Translations under genes and position numbers: made by a program
Notes under the pieces: model-generated
Database searches by the model: none
The model's input: only the letters and a program-made list of their open reading frames with translations
What the model was told of the DNA's origin: nothing
Part shown: positions 1 to 9,870 of the stretch, piece by piece
How positions within the stretch are numbered: position 1 is the stretch's first letter
Layout of the letters: each line of letters starts with the position of its first letter
Assembly (NCBI RefSeq): GCF_014529535.1
Contig: NW_023503941.1
Span: 4,710,942 to 4,774,941 of the forward strand
Source: Bradysia coprophila
Taxonomy: Eukaryota > Arthropoda > Insecta > Diptera > Sciaridae
DNA: 64,000 nt
Direction: 5' to 3'

Positions 1-184
1 TCGTTCTTTTTTTGGAAGTTAGACTGCGTCAAGTCCTCCGCTATCGCTCCGGACATGATCTATTTGGTCTAATTTTTTATTTTTCTCTTTCGTCAGTAAT
101 TTACCTTTTGAATCTGTCAAAATCGGTATTACCGTTCCCCGATCATCAGAAAAAAGGCGCTAGGTGTAAGTCCTATGTTAAAAG

Positions 185-190
185 TTTATT
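185..190 (-). terminator. Poly(A) signal of the protease homologue
   Basis: AATAAA on the minus strand, 10 bp past the stop codon. Confidence 0.6.
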
Positions 191-199
191 TTTTCATCA

Positions 200-1051
200 T
201 TACATTTGTGCGTTGTCGATCACACTATCAATCCATGAAATATAAGCACTAATACGAGTGAAAACAGCCGGCCTATCATTCAAACCACAAGGGATAAGTC
301 CCCATGATACCAACGCAACAGCTACATCATTTTGTACCAAAGCGCCACCATCATCGAACATACAAGCGCTCGCAGCTGTTGATCCAGCACAAATATTAGT
401 TTCACTGATAGGATCGGGCCATGGCCAGTCATTTCGACAACTTTCGAGCGGAACAATTACCAACTGAGCCGTTTGTAAGATGTCGGGAAACACGGGGAAA
501 AATCCATACGCTGTGCTTCCCCATCCATGTATCGTACCGACACCAGTTGGAATGGTGTCAGCGGCCGGCAGCTCAATTGCATTCACTAAGGAGTCAAACA
601 CAAATGGCGTGCGAATCAGAATAAGACCAATGTCGTGTGGCCCTTGGAATCCATCGAAATCTTCATGCGTCCACATATCATCTAATGTCACATGCCGAAT
701 TTGTTCTACACCTTGGAATGTACTGAGGTCATGCAAACCAGCCACAACGGTGCTGATTCCATTAGTTGGATAGCTTTGCACACAGTGACCTGCTGTTAAA
801 ACCCAATTAGTGTGAATGATTATTCCAGCACAGAAATGGGCGGGTCTGATAGTTCCCCATTGCAGAGAAACTTTGTGTGGTGCACTATGCGGCACAGCAT
901 TTTCTCCTCCAACAACTCTGCCAATATTTGTGGAAATTCGTCCGGAACGTACAAGTACTCCATTTTGAACTTCAAATGTTGGTGCCTGCTGACGTGGCAA
1001 CGCTTGCGAGGAAGCGACAGCACACAAAATCAAAATTGTAACAAATTTCAT
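200..1051 (-). CDS. Chymotrypsin-like serine protease homologue, catalytic Ser replaced by Asp
   Basis: Single-exon 283-residue secreted S1-family protein. Residues 1-17 form a signal peptide, a propeptide follows, and the activation site reads R45-VVGG. His89 (TAGHC) and Asp140 (HDIGL) are the usual catalytic residues, but the block that should read GDSGGP is F-D-D-G-G-A: the catalytic serine is Asp234 (codon GAT) and the preceding Gly and following Pro are also changed. The six other expected cysteines are present. The reading frame is otherwise intact and full length, which argues for a maintained non-catalytic homologue (SPH) rather than a recent pseudogene. Known SPHs act as cofactors in insect immunity or as gut or salivary proteins; which applies here cannot be told. 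The start is the only ATG before the signal peptide. A TATA box lies about 70 bp upstream and AATAAA (185-190) sits just past the stop. Confidence 0.92.
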   Translation of the reverse strand: MKFVTILILCAVASSQALPRQQAPTFEVQNGVLVRSGRISTNIGRVVGGENAVPHSAPHKVSLQWGTIRPAHFCAGIIIHTNWVLTAGHCVQSYPTNGISTVVAGLHDLSTFQGVEQIRHVTLDDMWTHEDFDGFQGPHDIGLILIRTPFVFDSLVNAIELPAADTIPTGVGTIHGWGSTAYGFFPVFPDILQTAQLVIVPLESCRNDWPWPDPISETNICAGSTAASACMFDDGGALVQNDVAVALVSWGLIPCGLNDRPAVFTRISAYISWIDSVIDNAQM

Positions 1052-1119
1052 TTTGTTCGTTCACGGTCCGTTTCGGATCAACTACAGCGTATTAACGTGG
1101 GCAACCAGGTGCCGAAGAG

Positions 1120-1128
1120 CATATATAA
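1120..1128 (-). promoter_or_regulatory. TATA box of the protease homologue
   Basis: On the minus strand the sequence TATATATG lies 69-77 bp upstream of the ATG at 1051, suitable for a short 5' UTR. This is motif recognition only. Confidence 0.5.
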
Positions 1129-1350
1129 TCTGCTACTCTTCGCATTTTCTAATATCTGTCGTGTTCAGATAAGAAATACACCACTTGACTGTGGAAGCAT
1201 TTAGGTGGATTATCAAAAATTATCAAATATTACGAGCATGTCTAGTCATATTATTCATAGATAATTCTTATGCAACAGTTTTACACTGAAAATATTGGTC
1301 GATAATAGACACAATGCGTTGATGTAGACTGTACTTAACAGATAATTATT

Positions 1351-1382
1351 AGACCCGTACGAAGTACAGGGGTCTCATAGGT
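1351..1382 (+). repeat. Divergent terminal hairpin of the GTACGAAGTAC repeat family
   Basis: AGACCC-GTAC-GAA-GTAC-AG-GGGTCT followed by CATAGG. It matches the hairpin that opens the long repeats at 2078, 50618 and 63441 (AGCCCC...GGGGCT then TATAGG) but with both stem strands changed together. Downstream sequence to about 1730 does not align with the longer copies by eye, so this is either a diverged subfamily or a terminal fragment. Confidence 0.55.
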
Positions 1383-2077
1383 CTACTAACACGTTTGTAA
1401 CACGTCGAGTTCGACTCCTAGTCTTGCAAAGACAACTCACGGTGCGGTTGAATGGAGTTTAATTAAACATGTCGTCGCAAATTTGATATTTTTGGATGTT
1501 CTTTGTCTGCTTGTGACCCTGAACAACGTTCCACAAAAATTTTTGATTTTCATCCGTGCAGTCCGATCGATTGCAATCGATAGGGAATGGAATTTTAATA
1601 GTTATGACAAAAAATTTGTCGCATGGATGCAAGGTGGACAGGTGGCGACTCATTGAAGTTGAAAAATGACGATCTTTGAAAGGTTCTACAGGCGTGGATA
1701 CTTGAGTCACAGAGGTGGTAGGTAATTAGTTGTACAAGTAGAGGGACATTAGCCCTACCAATATCCAAAAAATTACTTTTTCAAATTTTCTACATAGCAA
1801 CTTTATAGTGGTTCAAAATTTTTCTCTGATTTTTAGCCATAGTTGTGAAACTCAGCAACACCTAACTGACACTCATGATAATTTTTCGCAGCCAAACTGC
1901 TTAATTTTGTGTTGCTGTTAGTCTCAGCTTTCCAACAACAACCCACTTGCTATATCTCTGGTCAACAGTGCCGTTCTATTGAGTGCCTAAGTGAGGTAAG
2001 TCCATCTACGACGAAATTTTAAACATGACTTCAGAAAACGGTAATAAAGCCCAAATATCGGTATTATTTTGCTTTTT
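1383..2077. other. No gene seen
   Basis: AT-rich sequence between the divergent hairpin and the first full repeat copy. It has one short open frame (1459-1710, minus) without recognisable features. Probably decayed repeat. Confidence 0.4.
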
Positions 2078-3222
2078 AGCCCCGTACGAAGTACAAAGGG
2101 GCTTATAGGATTACGATGCCGTGTGTAATTAATGGAATTCGAAGCAGACGGTAAGGGCAAAGTGTTTGCCTATGTTCATAGATGACGAATCTGAAATAAA
2201 AATTTTGTCTGTCCGTCTGTCCGTCTGTCACGTCGATATCTTGAGTAAATCAAATCCGATTTCAAAATTTTTTTTTTCCCTGAAAGATAGTCGAAATAGT
2301 GAGGCTAAGTTCGAAGATGGGCATATTCGGGTCCACCTTTCGTGAGTTAGGGCCACCTAAGTGATTTAAGGTCTTTTGGTGATATTTATGGCAAAATAAA
2401 CGATGGAAATGTAAATGACACGGCAAATGATAGGTATTGTCAATACCAATCCAGGAAAAAAACGTTTTTTAAAATCGGGTGAGTGGACCGTGAGTTAGGG
2501 CCTTAGAAGTGAAATGCTACTAGGGCCCTATGTATATTTTACATAGAACTCGAGTAAATTTCATTCGTTTTTCGTAATTTTTGTTTGATTTGGAAGGTAA
2601 TCGAATGCCGAATAGAATGTTGTTGAAAAAAAATTAAATTTGGGTCCTTGGCCTAAGGCCGCTACTAGGGCCCTATGTGTATTTCACATATAACTCGAGT
2701 AAATTTCATCCGTTTTTGGTAATTTTTGTTTCATTTGGAAGGTAATCAAAGGCCGAATAGAATGTTGTTGAAAAAAAATTAAATTTGGGTCCTTGGACTA
2801 AGGCCACTACTAGGGCCCTTTGTGTATTTTACATATAACTCGAGCAAATTTCATCCGTTTTTCGTAATTTTTGTTTCATTTGGAAGGTAATCAAAGGCCG
2901 AATAGAATGTAGTTGAAAAAAATTTTAAATTTGGGTCCTCGGACTGAGGCCGATACTAGGCCCTTCAAAAAATAAAATTTTAGGGCGATTTGAAATTTTT
3001 GTTTCATTTGAAAGGAACGTCGTACAGGGCTTCGTAATTGCGCTATGCGCAATTTGTAAGATGTACATATTACATAATAATTTTACTTTAACTACATTAA
3101 CCGGCGCAATAGGCTTACGGTCAAAGTAGGGTGACAGACGCACTAGGGTCACGTACGCAATAGATATACGGGTTTGTACGGGGCTCAGTCGCAGCAAACG
3201 CTCCGACTGTTCTGATGGCTCG
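2078..3222 (+). repeat. Hairpin-ended repeat, copy 1, with 145-bp internal tandem units
   Basis: Opens with hairpin AGCCCC-GTAC-GAA-GTAC-AAA-GGGGCT (2078-2103). It then carries a GTCTGTCC microsatellite (about 2208-2230) and tandem units of 145-146 bp starting at 2516, 2661, 2806 and 2952 (each begins with a CTACTAGGGCCC-like block and ends in an A-run plus TTTGGGTCC). It closes with a second hairpin CAGTCG...CGACTG (3186-3209) and GGCTCG. The element is flanked by T-runs on both sides. No protein-coding capacity or terminal inverted repeats of a known type are seen. The same order occurs in the copies at 50618, 62123 and 63441. Confidence 0.85.
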
Positions 3223-3967
3223 TTTTATTTAGTTTTATAACTCTCTTTACAAATCGCAATAAAACAAATCATCCCCATACCTCCTAACTCAGTTATAGTA
3301 CCCAACTACGAATATTTGAAATCAAAGTCGGCTTTTGACTTGCGATGTGAGCTCAAAGAGTTACAGTTGTACAGTCGATATTTTTCGTTGTAAAATGTTT
3401 CTTCCAACAGTAATGCTGAATTCAGACCAATTTGGAGGCTTTCGTGATGAGAGCCACCTCTTAAAATTGATTGTATAGTGTGTTTTAACTCATACAACGA
3501 AACAAGCCATCTGTCTTTATGAAAAAATCGCAGTGCCTACTGTGACTTCATCAGCCTCCAAATATTTCTTATGTTCATGCTAGGAGCAGTGCGTTGTAGT
3601 TGGACAAGGCTGGCGCCACACTTTTCTCTGTAGAGGTTTTTGTTGGGATTGTCTTATACAAGAAAGACCAATCAGGCTGTTTGCTATTATTCCTTGAGTC
3701 AATTCCACAGCTGTTACAACCAATGACAGAATTAACATTTACTAATTTTTATTGCTTTATTGTAATTGCGCTAATATTACTTATGGCACAATTATTATCG
3801 CACTCCAATTTTAGAACAAATATAGGAACGAGCTAAAATAACCGTTTTTTTCACCTCTTTATAGAAACGAGGTAAAATAACCCTTTTTTCGGCTCTTTAT
3901 ACAAATGAGCTAAATTTAAAAAAAGGTCAAAAATGTTTTAAAAAAAACTGATTTTGACATTGAAAAA
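3223..3967. other. No gene seen
   Basis: AT-rich DNA with two small imperfect repeats near 3835-3910 (AACGAGGTAAAATAACC-like units). Open frames at 3306-3497 (-) and 3600-3836 (+) show no domain or signal I recognise. Confidence 0.35.
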
Positions 3968-4197
3968 TATACAGTCTAAGGCAGTCAATTTTCAGCATAA
4001 ATTAGCTTCAGCTGTTTTTCAGCTGATCCATACAAACAATCACAACCGTTTATACGTCTTTATACGGTTTTACCACTATCATGCGCGTGCGTGTAGCAGC
4101 TTCAACCGTATGAACAAGGAAAACCAGTTTTGATTGTATGTGTGGATCAGCTGATGAAGCAAATTTATGCTGAAAATTGACTGCCTTTGACTGTATA
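3968..4197. mobile_element. Foldback MITE
   Basis: Inverted arms of about 45 bp. The left arm begins TATACAGTC and contains GGCAGTCAATTTTCAGCAT; the right arm is its reverse complement ending at 4197. A relative with a similar AGCTGAAGC-type inner block occurs at 20099-20338. No coding capacity. Confidence 0.7.
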
Positions 4198-4483
4198 AAA
4201 ATTGACAAATATGCCGATCACAAAAATGTGTTGTCGATTCGAGCAAGGGAAGACGGGAACATTTGTCTCACATGAAAGTTTGTCGTACAACTATAAACAC
4301 CAAAATGGTTTTGTGAGCATTCTGGGCAATTAATATTTGGATTGAAATAAAAAATATTTTTCCTTTTTGTATTTTCAATGATTTACTTTTGTTGGGATAG
4401 GGCTTTTGCTGCTGGGAGAGAAAACGTACTAAAACGTTAAAAGCTTTCAAAAGATGTGACAGGTACAACAAGGTAGCTCTCTA

Positions 4484-4825
4484 GGGCGCGTACCGCGCGT
4501 ACAAGAATTGTATTTCATTCACTCATGTTAACTTTTGTCACTCAGTTAATACTGTCAAAGTTAACTGTGAGGTTAGATTCTCCACGGCCGATTTTATCCG
4601 TGAAGAATTAACTTATCAATGAAACTTGACATTTCTGATGTAAAAAGGTTTTCGATTTTCGTATTGATGAAAAATAATTATTTTTGAGTGATGACATTGT
4701 GTTTAAATAGTGAAAAACAATTAATTAAATTTTGTTTATATTACAACGGCAGTTGTCAAAATTCACTTTCATTAACTCGGCGCGTTCACTGGGCAACAAA
4801 AAAAATAGAATTTCTGTACGCGCCC
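4484..4825. mobile_element. MITE with TIR GGGCGCGTAC and TA target duplication
   Basis: Termini GGGCGCGTAC and GTACGCGCCC are inverted repeats, each flanked by TA. A related sequence at about 50265-50300 reads through GCTCTC-TA-GCAATATCACAC without the insert, which is what an empty site would look like and fixes the duplication as TA. A second element with related ends lies at 43410-43557. Confidence 0.75.
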
Positions 4826-5031
4826 TAGCAATATCACACACTGAAATCAAACAAATTTCGAAAGCTAATGACTGTAGATGTCGATTGTCGCCCCAAGGCG
4901 AAGTCGAGTTAGACAAGACGTCGTTTGCGAAAAATTACCGGTATATCTAATGTAGATACACAGTTTTTCGCAATTTCGGGACATAATCACCTTTCCAATG
5001 AAAAACATGTCCTACATGTTGTACCAATATT

Positions 5032-5526
5032 TAGAGATGAGTGGGCCGCCCGCAAAAGTGGGCTGCCCGCAGCCCATGCCTCATGCCCCTGGGCATGGGC
5101 GTAATGGGCTTCAGAGATCGTGGGCATAGGCCAGGGTGTGGGCATTTTTATAAAACTTGGGCGCCCAAACTACGATTTGTTATCGTCATCCCATCAATTC
5201 ATAAGAAATATTTTTCGATAATTAGTGTAATATCGGAATTTTTTTGGATCCTGGAATTAAATTTTGTTTGAAACGGTCGTCATTAACATGGGAGTCACTA
5301 GCAGAATGTCTTTATACAAACTTATTACCCAATGGGTAATTTACCCATACAAGACACATTTAACACTAACTAAATCAGCGATTATTGTAGACAAAGTTTG
5401 TGGGCTGGGCTAGTGCCCATGGGCATTTTACTTGTGGGCATTGGTCTGGGCATTGGGCTCATTTTTTCAAATGATGGGCATAGTGGGCATGTGGGCACAA
5501 AAATTTGCTATGCCCACTCATCTCTA
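5032..5526. mobile_element. Non-autonomous hAT element, GGGCAT subterminal repeats
   Basis: Inverted ends TAGAGATGAGTGGGC / GCCCACTCATCTCTA are flanked by a perfect 8-bp duplication CCAATATT (5024-5031 and 5527-5534). The TAGAGATG-type end and 8-bp duplication are hallmarks of hAT (Ac/hobo) elements. Both ends carry many GGGCAT / ATGGGC words, as expected of transposase-binding subterminal repeats. No transposase is encoded in the 495 bp. Confidence 0.93.
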
Positions 5527-5710
5527 CCAATATTCACGTGTAATACAGAAATGTAGCCGGCAACGCAGTGAAACCTTCAAAACATTATAGATGATGATTA
5601 TGACTCAGAATTATTAAAAGTACACTTATTAAAGAAAAATCATTCTACACACTCAAGACCGGCAACGATAGAAGAAAACAATCTAACAGTCATCAATTTC
5701 TAGTTTACCG

Positions 5711-6677
5711 TTATAAGTTACAAATTAGCATAATGAGAAGCCATAGCAAGCTAAATGGATATATAAGAACTGAACCAGCCGATGAAGTATCCTCTTCACT
5801 AAATAGAAAAAAATTAGTGAATTGTGACATTTGACGAGTTGGTGAGGCCCAATCAGGAGTATTTCCTCCAAAAAATGTTTCAATGTCGGATCGCAACTGA
5901 AAATGTTTTCATTTCAAGTAAAAGTTTCACAATAAATCTTTCGAAAGCATTTTGAACATGAAAGGCTGTGTGAACGGGCTTCAGCTCTTTTCGTGGCATT
6001 TTCGGAAGCATTTAACTTCAGACGGAATGGCTTGTTTGTTCCGGTTAACACAGCCTCCATTTTTTCAATGAACAATTGTCGACAATCCCTTGTCGTCAAC
6101 TATTTGCGCATAAGTGATAAAATTACATATTTGTAGGAGTTTGGCAAAGGGATGGATCTTGTGCTTCTCGATTTGCATACAAGTACAGTTCTCCTTGTCC
6201 ACCTTCACGCCACATTAATCTGGTAGAGAAACAGTCCACAGCAGGATCACCTCCAGTGCAACTAGTCTTGCCACCATACAAGCCAGGAAGTTTTCCACCC
6301 TTAACAAAGTCGAAACCGGCCGGGAAAAACACACCATATTTGAAGATAGCAGTGTGATTAATCTGATGTTTTGTCCAAACACCAAACCCACCAATTGGCT
6401 CCACCGATGGTGTGTAACTGGTCAATTATTTACTGAATTATTAGCGAAGAGATTTCCAGTTTAAATAGTCAGAATTTAACCTGCCCTCTGGATAAATTAC
6501 ATCAATTCCTTCTCCATTTTCCCAAAGGAAAACGTTCTGATTGCCGTAGCTAACTTGGACATTGCCAAAGGCTTCAGAAAGTGAGTTTTGACTGAAGTTT
6601 GTACGGAAAACTTCTACTTGAGTTGCTAAAACCAAAGTTTCAGTGAAGACGCAAAGAAAAACCAGCAAACGTTTCAT
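5711..6677 (-). CDS. Polysaccharide lyase family 14-like secreted protein, possibly GPI-anchored; middle exon unresolved
   Basis: Exon 1 (6481-6677) encodes a signal peptide (MKRLLVFLCVF...) and the start of a PL14-like fold. A 63-bp GT-AG intron (6418-6480) joins it in frame to exon 2 (6123-6417), so the junction reads YPEGS-YTPSV, followed by FKYGVFFPAGFDFVKGGKLP, GLYGG, a CTGG/CFSTRLMWREGG block and GELYLYA. This series is characteristic of PL14 (alginate/glucuronan lyase-like) proteins of fungi and molluscs. A further piece (5711-5896) begins after an acceptor with LRSDIETFFGGNTPDW, matching the family C-terminus, and ends in a hydrophobic tail after SSAGS that resembles a GPI signal. I could not find an open, in-phase exon between 5897 and 6122, so the gene may have an unresolved exon or be broken. 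The likely role is cleavage of uronic-acid polysaccharides outside the cell; substrate unknown. Confidence 0.75.
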
Positions 6678-6770
6678 TTCAAAACTTGTATTAATTAATG
6701 ATAAAGCCAGAATTGCGTTGTGGAAGAGATTAGACGTCTTATCATCATTTGAGCGTTTCGAGTGCTTCAT

Positions 6771-6785
6771 ATTATATATATATGG
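6771..6785 (-). promoter_or_regulatory. TATA-rich promoter of the PL14-like gene
   Basis: Run of ATATATATA about 100 bp upstream of the ATG at 6677 on the minus strand. Motif recognition only. Confidence 0.4.
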
Positions 6786-7059
6786 GACACTCCGGCTAAA
6801 AAGTGACATTTCAAGTTATTTTCAGAATAAACTTCCTTTTCCCTGAAAGCTATTGATTGACACTACTTGTCTTAGTTTGAGTACCGAACGAGAACTTGTT
6901 GGGCAAACAATACAATTTCCAACGTTTTTTTTTCCTTTCTCACTGACTCGTTCAGTTTTCGTGGTACTAGTTCAACATCTGGATTAAATCAGAGGCGCCG
7001 ACTCATAATTCTATATCGGGGGGCCCATTCAACAAATTTTACCGATTTACTATCAAAGG

Positions 7060-8640
7060 ACACTCCATGTTATCTTTCATCAAACGACAATGTTACGGGC
7101 GTTTCAACTCGGACACTGCGAAAATGCTTGATAACTCAGTCGTGCGATCTCACCTAGAATTCGCCTGCCCGTATTGGTTGATGTTTACATCCAACCGTTT
7201 GAAAGCGTACAAAAGCAGTTTGTTTTGTATGCCAATACCGACCGCTACATCGCTTCGAATGATGGGACCCGCCATCTCCGTCCATACGTTGATAGATCCA
7301 ATGAACTACATTTGACTGGAAAAGTTAACTCTCAACCACTTCGAGATCGTATTGATTTGTACATCGTGTTGGATTTCCAATTGAATAATCAAGTAGTCTA
7401 TATTTACTAAGTTAGTATGCCTTGAAGAAAATTAGTTGCAAACCTCAGTCTAATTGTAACATTCTTCTGGAAAAGTCGTTCTGCTAATAAAGCTCTGCAT
7501 ATTTTGTAACGTCTGATTTTATTACTGCTTCTGGAAATCTGGATAACCAAGAGGTTATGGGCCCAGAGAAAGCAGGCGGAGTAGTAAAGAAGTTTTATGG
7601 ATGGAATTAAAATACCAAATATAGAAAGTTTGATTGTCGTAATGAAGCTGGTACGGAATTTGGTGCACGGTCGCAAAATTATAAACAAAATAGGCTGCGT
7701 GCAATAGAATTGGAATACGAACGTCAACGACATTGGCATCTAAACGGAAAGGACATTGGCATTCAAACGGAAACGACATTGCCATTCGAACGGCAACGAC
7801 ATTAGCATTGGACATGGACAATGATATATGAGCTTGAGAATTCAGCTCGGGAAGTGGATGTGGAATTTACATTGGAAGTTGATCTGGAAGTTAGATCGAG
7901 AAATGGAATCGACGATATTAGTGGTGTTGGGAGTGGCGCAAGCCATAGTTCAGCTGATATTCGTGTGGGACGAAATTGCAATTTTTGAAGCGGTAGAAGG
8001 AATTGACCGCACAGAATTGAAATTGGAGAGTGGTAGAAGGAATTGGCCACAGGAATTAGAAAGTGGTAGAAGGAATTGGCCATAGGAAATAGAACATGGA
8101 AATTATATTTTTGGAAGTTTGGACACTTAATTGGAATTGGATTAAATGGAAGTAAATGGCATGGATTTCGACGTGGCAATTAAACAATGACATTTCTAAA
8201 TGTGTTGATTCCGAAAATTCATTTATTTAAGGAGGTGCGAGGCTATTAGTTTTGAAGAGTGATGCTTGATGATTCAATTGAGAAGGAGTGTTGGATTTCC
8301 AATTGAATAATCAAGTAGTCTATTTAGTAAGTTAGTATGCCTTGAAGAAAATTGGTTGCAAGCCTCAGTCTAATTTTAACATTCTTCTGGAAAAGTCGTT
8401 CTGCTAATAAAGCTCTGCATATTTTGTAACGTCTGATTTTATTACTGCTTCTGGAAATCTGGATAACCAAGACATCGGATCCAGAACATTACGCAACCCT
8501 TCACTGATTCGCTTAGCAACATACAGTCGTGAATACCTGACGAACTCTCCGTTTAACTTTGCATTTGCATGTCGTCTGTTCAACTTTGCTGCCACCTACG
8601 TTGATCCAACATTACCTTCGTGAGAGTTTCGTCGAAATGT
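7060..8640 (+). mobile_element. Decayed non-LTR reverse transcriptase split by a TRIM insertion
   Basis: Left part (7067-7361) reads LSFIKRQCYGRF, then SVVRSHLEFACPYW, then (after a frameshift near 7200) SVQKQFVLYAN. These are the C-terminal thumb-region motifs of jockey/CR1-type reverse transcriptases. Right part (8478-8640, +) continues with TLRNPSLIRLATY and SPFNFACRLFNFAA, the usual end of the same domain. The two are separated by the copia-type TRIM and its 5-bp duplication. Frameshift and truncation mark it as dead. Confidence 0.75.
7367..8472 (+). mobile_element. Copia-type TRIM (short LTR retrotransposon without genes)
   Basis: Two LTRs of 186 and 184 bp (7367-7552 and 8289-8472) start TGTTGGATTTCC and end AACCAAGA. 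They are flanked by 5-bp duplication CATCG (7362-7366, 8473-8477). Directly after the 5' LTR comes GGTTATGGGCCCAG, the internal initiator-tRNA-Met primer site known from copia. A purine tract GAGAAGGAG precedes the 3' LTR. The 736-bp interior holds degenerate short repeats (CATTGG-ATTCAAACGGAAA-like near 7720-7810) and no gag or pol. The LTRs differ at only a few sites, so insertion is fairly recent. Confidence 0.92.
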
Positions 8641-9290
8641 TATCGAACTTGATGATTCAATTTTTGGTTCATTTTCTTCCTGCTGAGTGCTGTTTGCTTC
8701 CTTTGACTGTACCACGGATCGGAATTGTTTGTAATGGGCAGTAATTGAAAATGCCACACCATACACCAACCAACAAACGGAATTATTCGTTATGGCCAAC
8801 GATTGAAAAATGCCAGGCCACCAAGCAAGCCACTGTTGATTGTACTGTCGCCAATGATTGCACCGCCAAGCCAATTAGTTTGTGACGATCAATTAAGGTA
8901 AATTAGAAATGGTAGACTGTAGAGTTTCGCACTCCAACACGCAGTGCCAGTCAAACCACTTCTAATCAACTTAAATTCTTTCCTCGTTCACGTAACTCCG
9001 CTGAACTGATCAAATTAGCCTTCTCGCTTTAATTCTATTTCAATACAGTTTTAGAGTGAATCACATCGTAGAGTGTCTAGATGTAACTATTCTCAACACC
9101 GATGAAAAATTTTTGGTTTTTGAAACGTTATAACAATAGCTACAAGTTCTCCCGAGTTCGTTTTAACGTTGCGGCATTTGCAACGGACTAAAAACAACAC
9201 CAGAGCTCACACACAGTGTGAGACTATTAGACTAACGCAGAGGAAACCAAAAGAAGAGCTCCATTTACACATACAGTTCAGTTCTTTCTT
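8641..9290. other. No gene seen
   Basis: Mostly unique-looking AT-rich DNA; open frames here are short and featureless. Confidence 0.35.
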
Positions 9291-9519
9291 GGTCTAGAAA
9301 GCGACTAGACCTGGATTGGATTCAATATCCGTTGCATATTTTTTGACTGCTGGCTGTGGTATGAGGCTAGTGATGAGATCGTAAACTTACTGGAAAGTCG
9401 TATGCTTCTATGGATCTAAAGGATACGACTAGACCTGGAAGTACCCGTTCGTAGGTTCCGTAGGCTTGCGATGTGGGTTGAGCCCATTTTTAAGGAATTT
9501 TGAAAAATTGCACTGAGCA

Positions 9520-9870
9520 GATACGTGATGGTAGAGGAGAGGTCCTAGAAGGTCTTCAAGATTTTGATGATGACCGGGTAGCACAAAGCGCCTTCGTGAT
9601 CTGTGTACATCGATCAGAAATGATCGGACCTAACTGATAAATCTAGAAAAAGGGAAGCTGGGCAGGACATATTGGGAGAATGACAGATGAACGTTGGACC
9701 AAAACCGTTGTGAACTGGAGACCCTGACAACAAGGCCTAGAGACAGACAAATGGAATCAAGGAAATAGAAGGCAATAATTGGCAGCATGTGACAATAGAC
9801 TGTTCGCAATACTGGGACAATACAAACAGGCTGAAGAAGAAATCCAATTTTAAAGGGAAGATGTAAGGAT
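9520..9870 (+). mobile_element. Decayed RTE-type non-LTR reverse transcriptase end
   Basis: The stretch translates in pieces to AGHIGRMTDERWTKTVVNWRP, then a degenerate W-N-x-G block, the region that follows the reverse transcriptase in RTE/BovB-like elements (GH-RM-D-R...W-P...GR). Several stops interrupt it. Upstream (9300-9520) two copies of GACTAGACCTGGA suggest more decayed repeat. Confidence 0.5.

Noticed and set aside
258-1204. Several plus-strand frames over the protease gene
   Set aside because: Shadows of the minus-strand coding region, which has all family motifs.
2208-2230. GTCTGTCC run as a CRISPR-like or satellite array
   Set aside because: It is a simple microsatellite with no spacers, at the same place in each copy of the repeat family.
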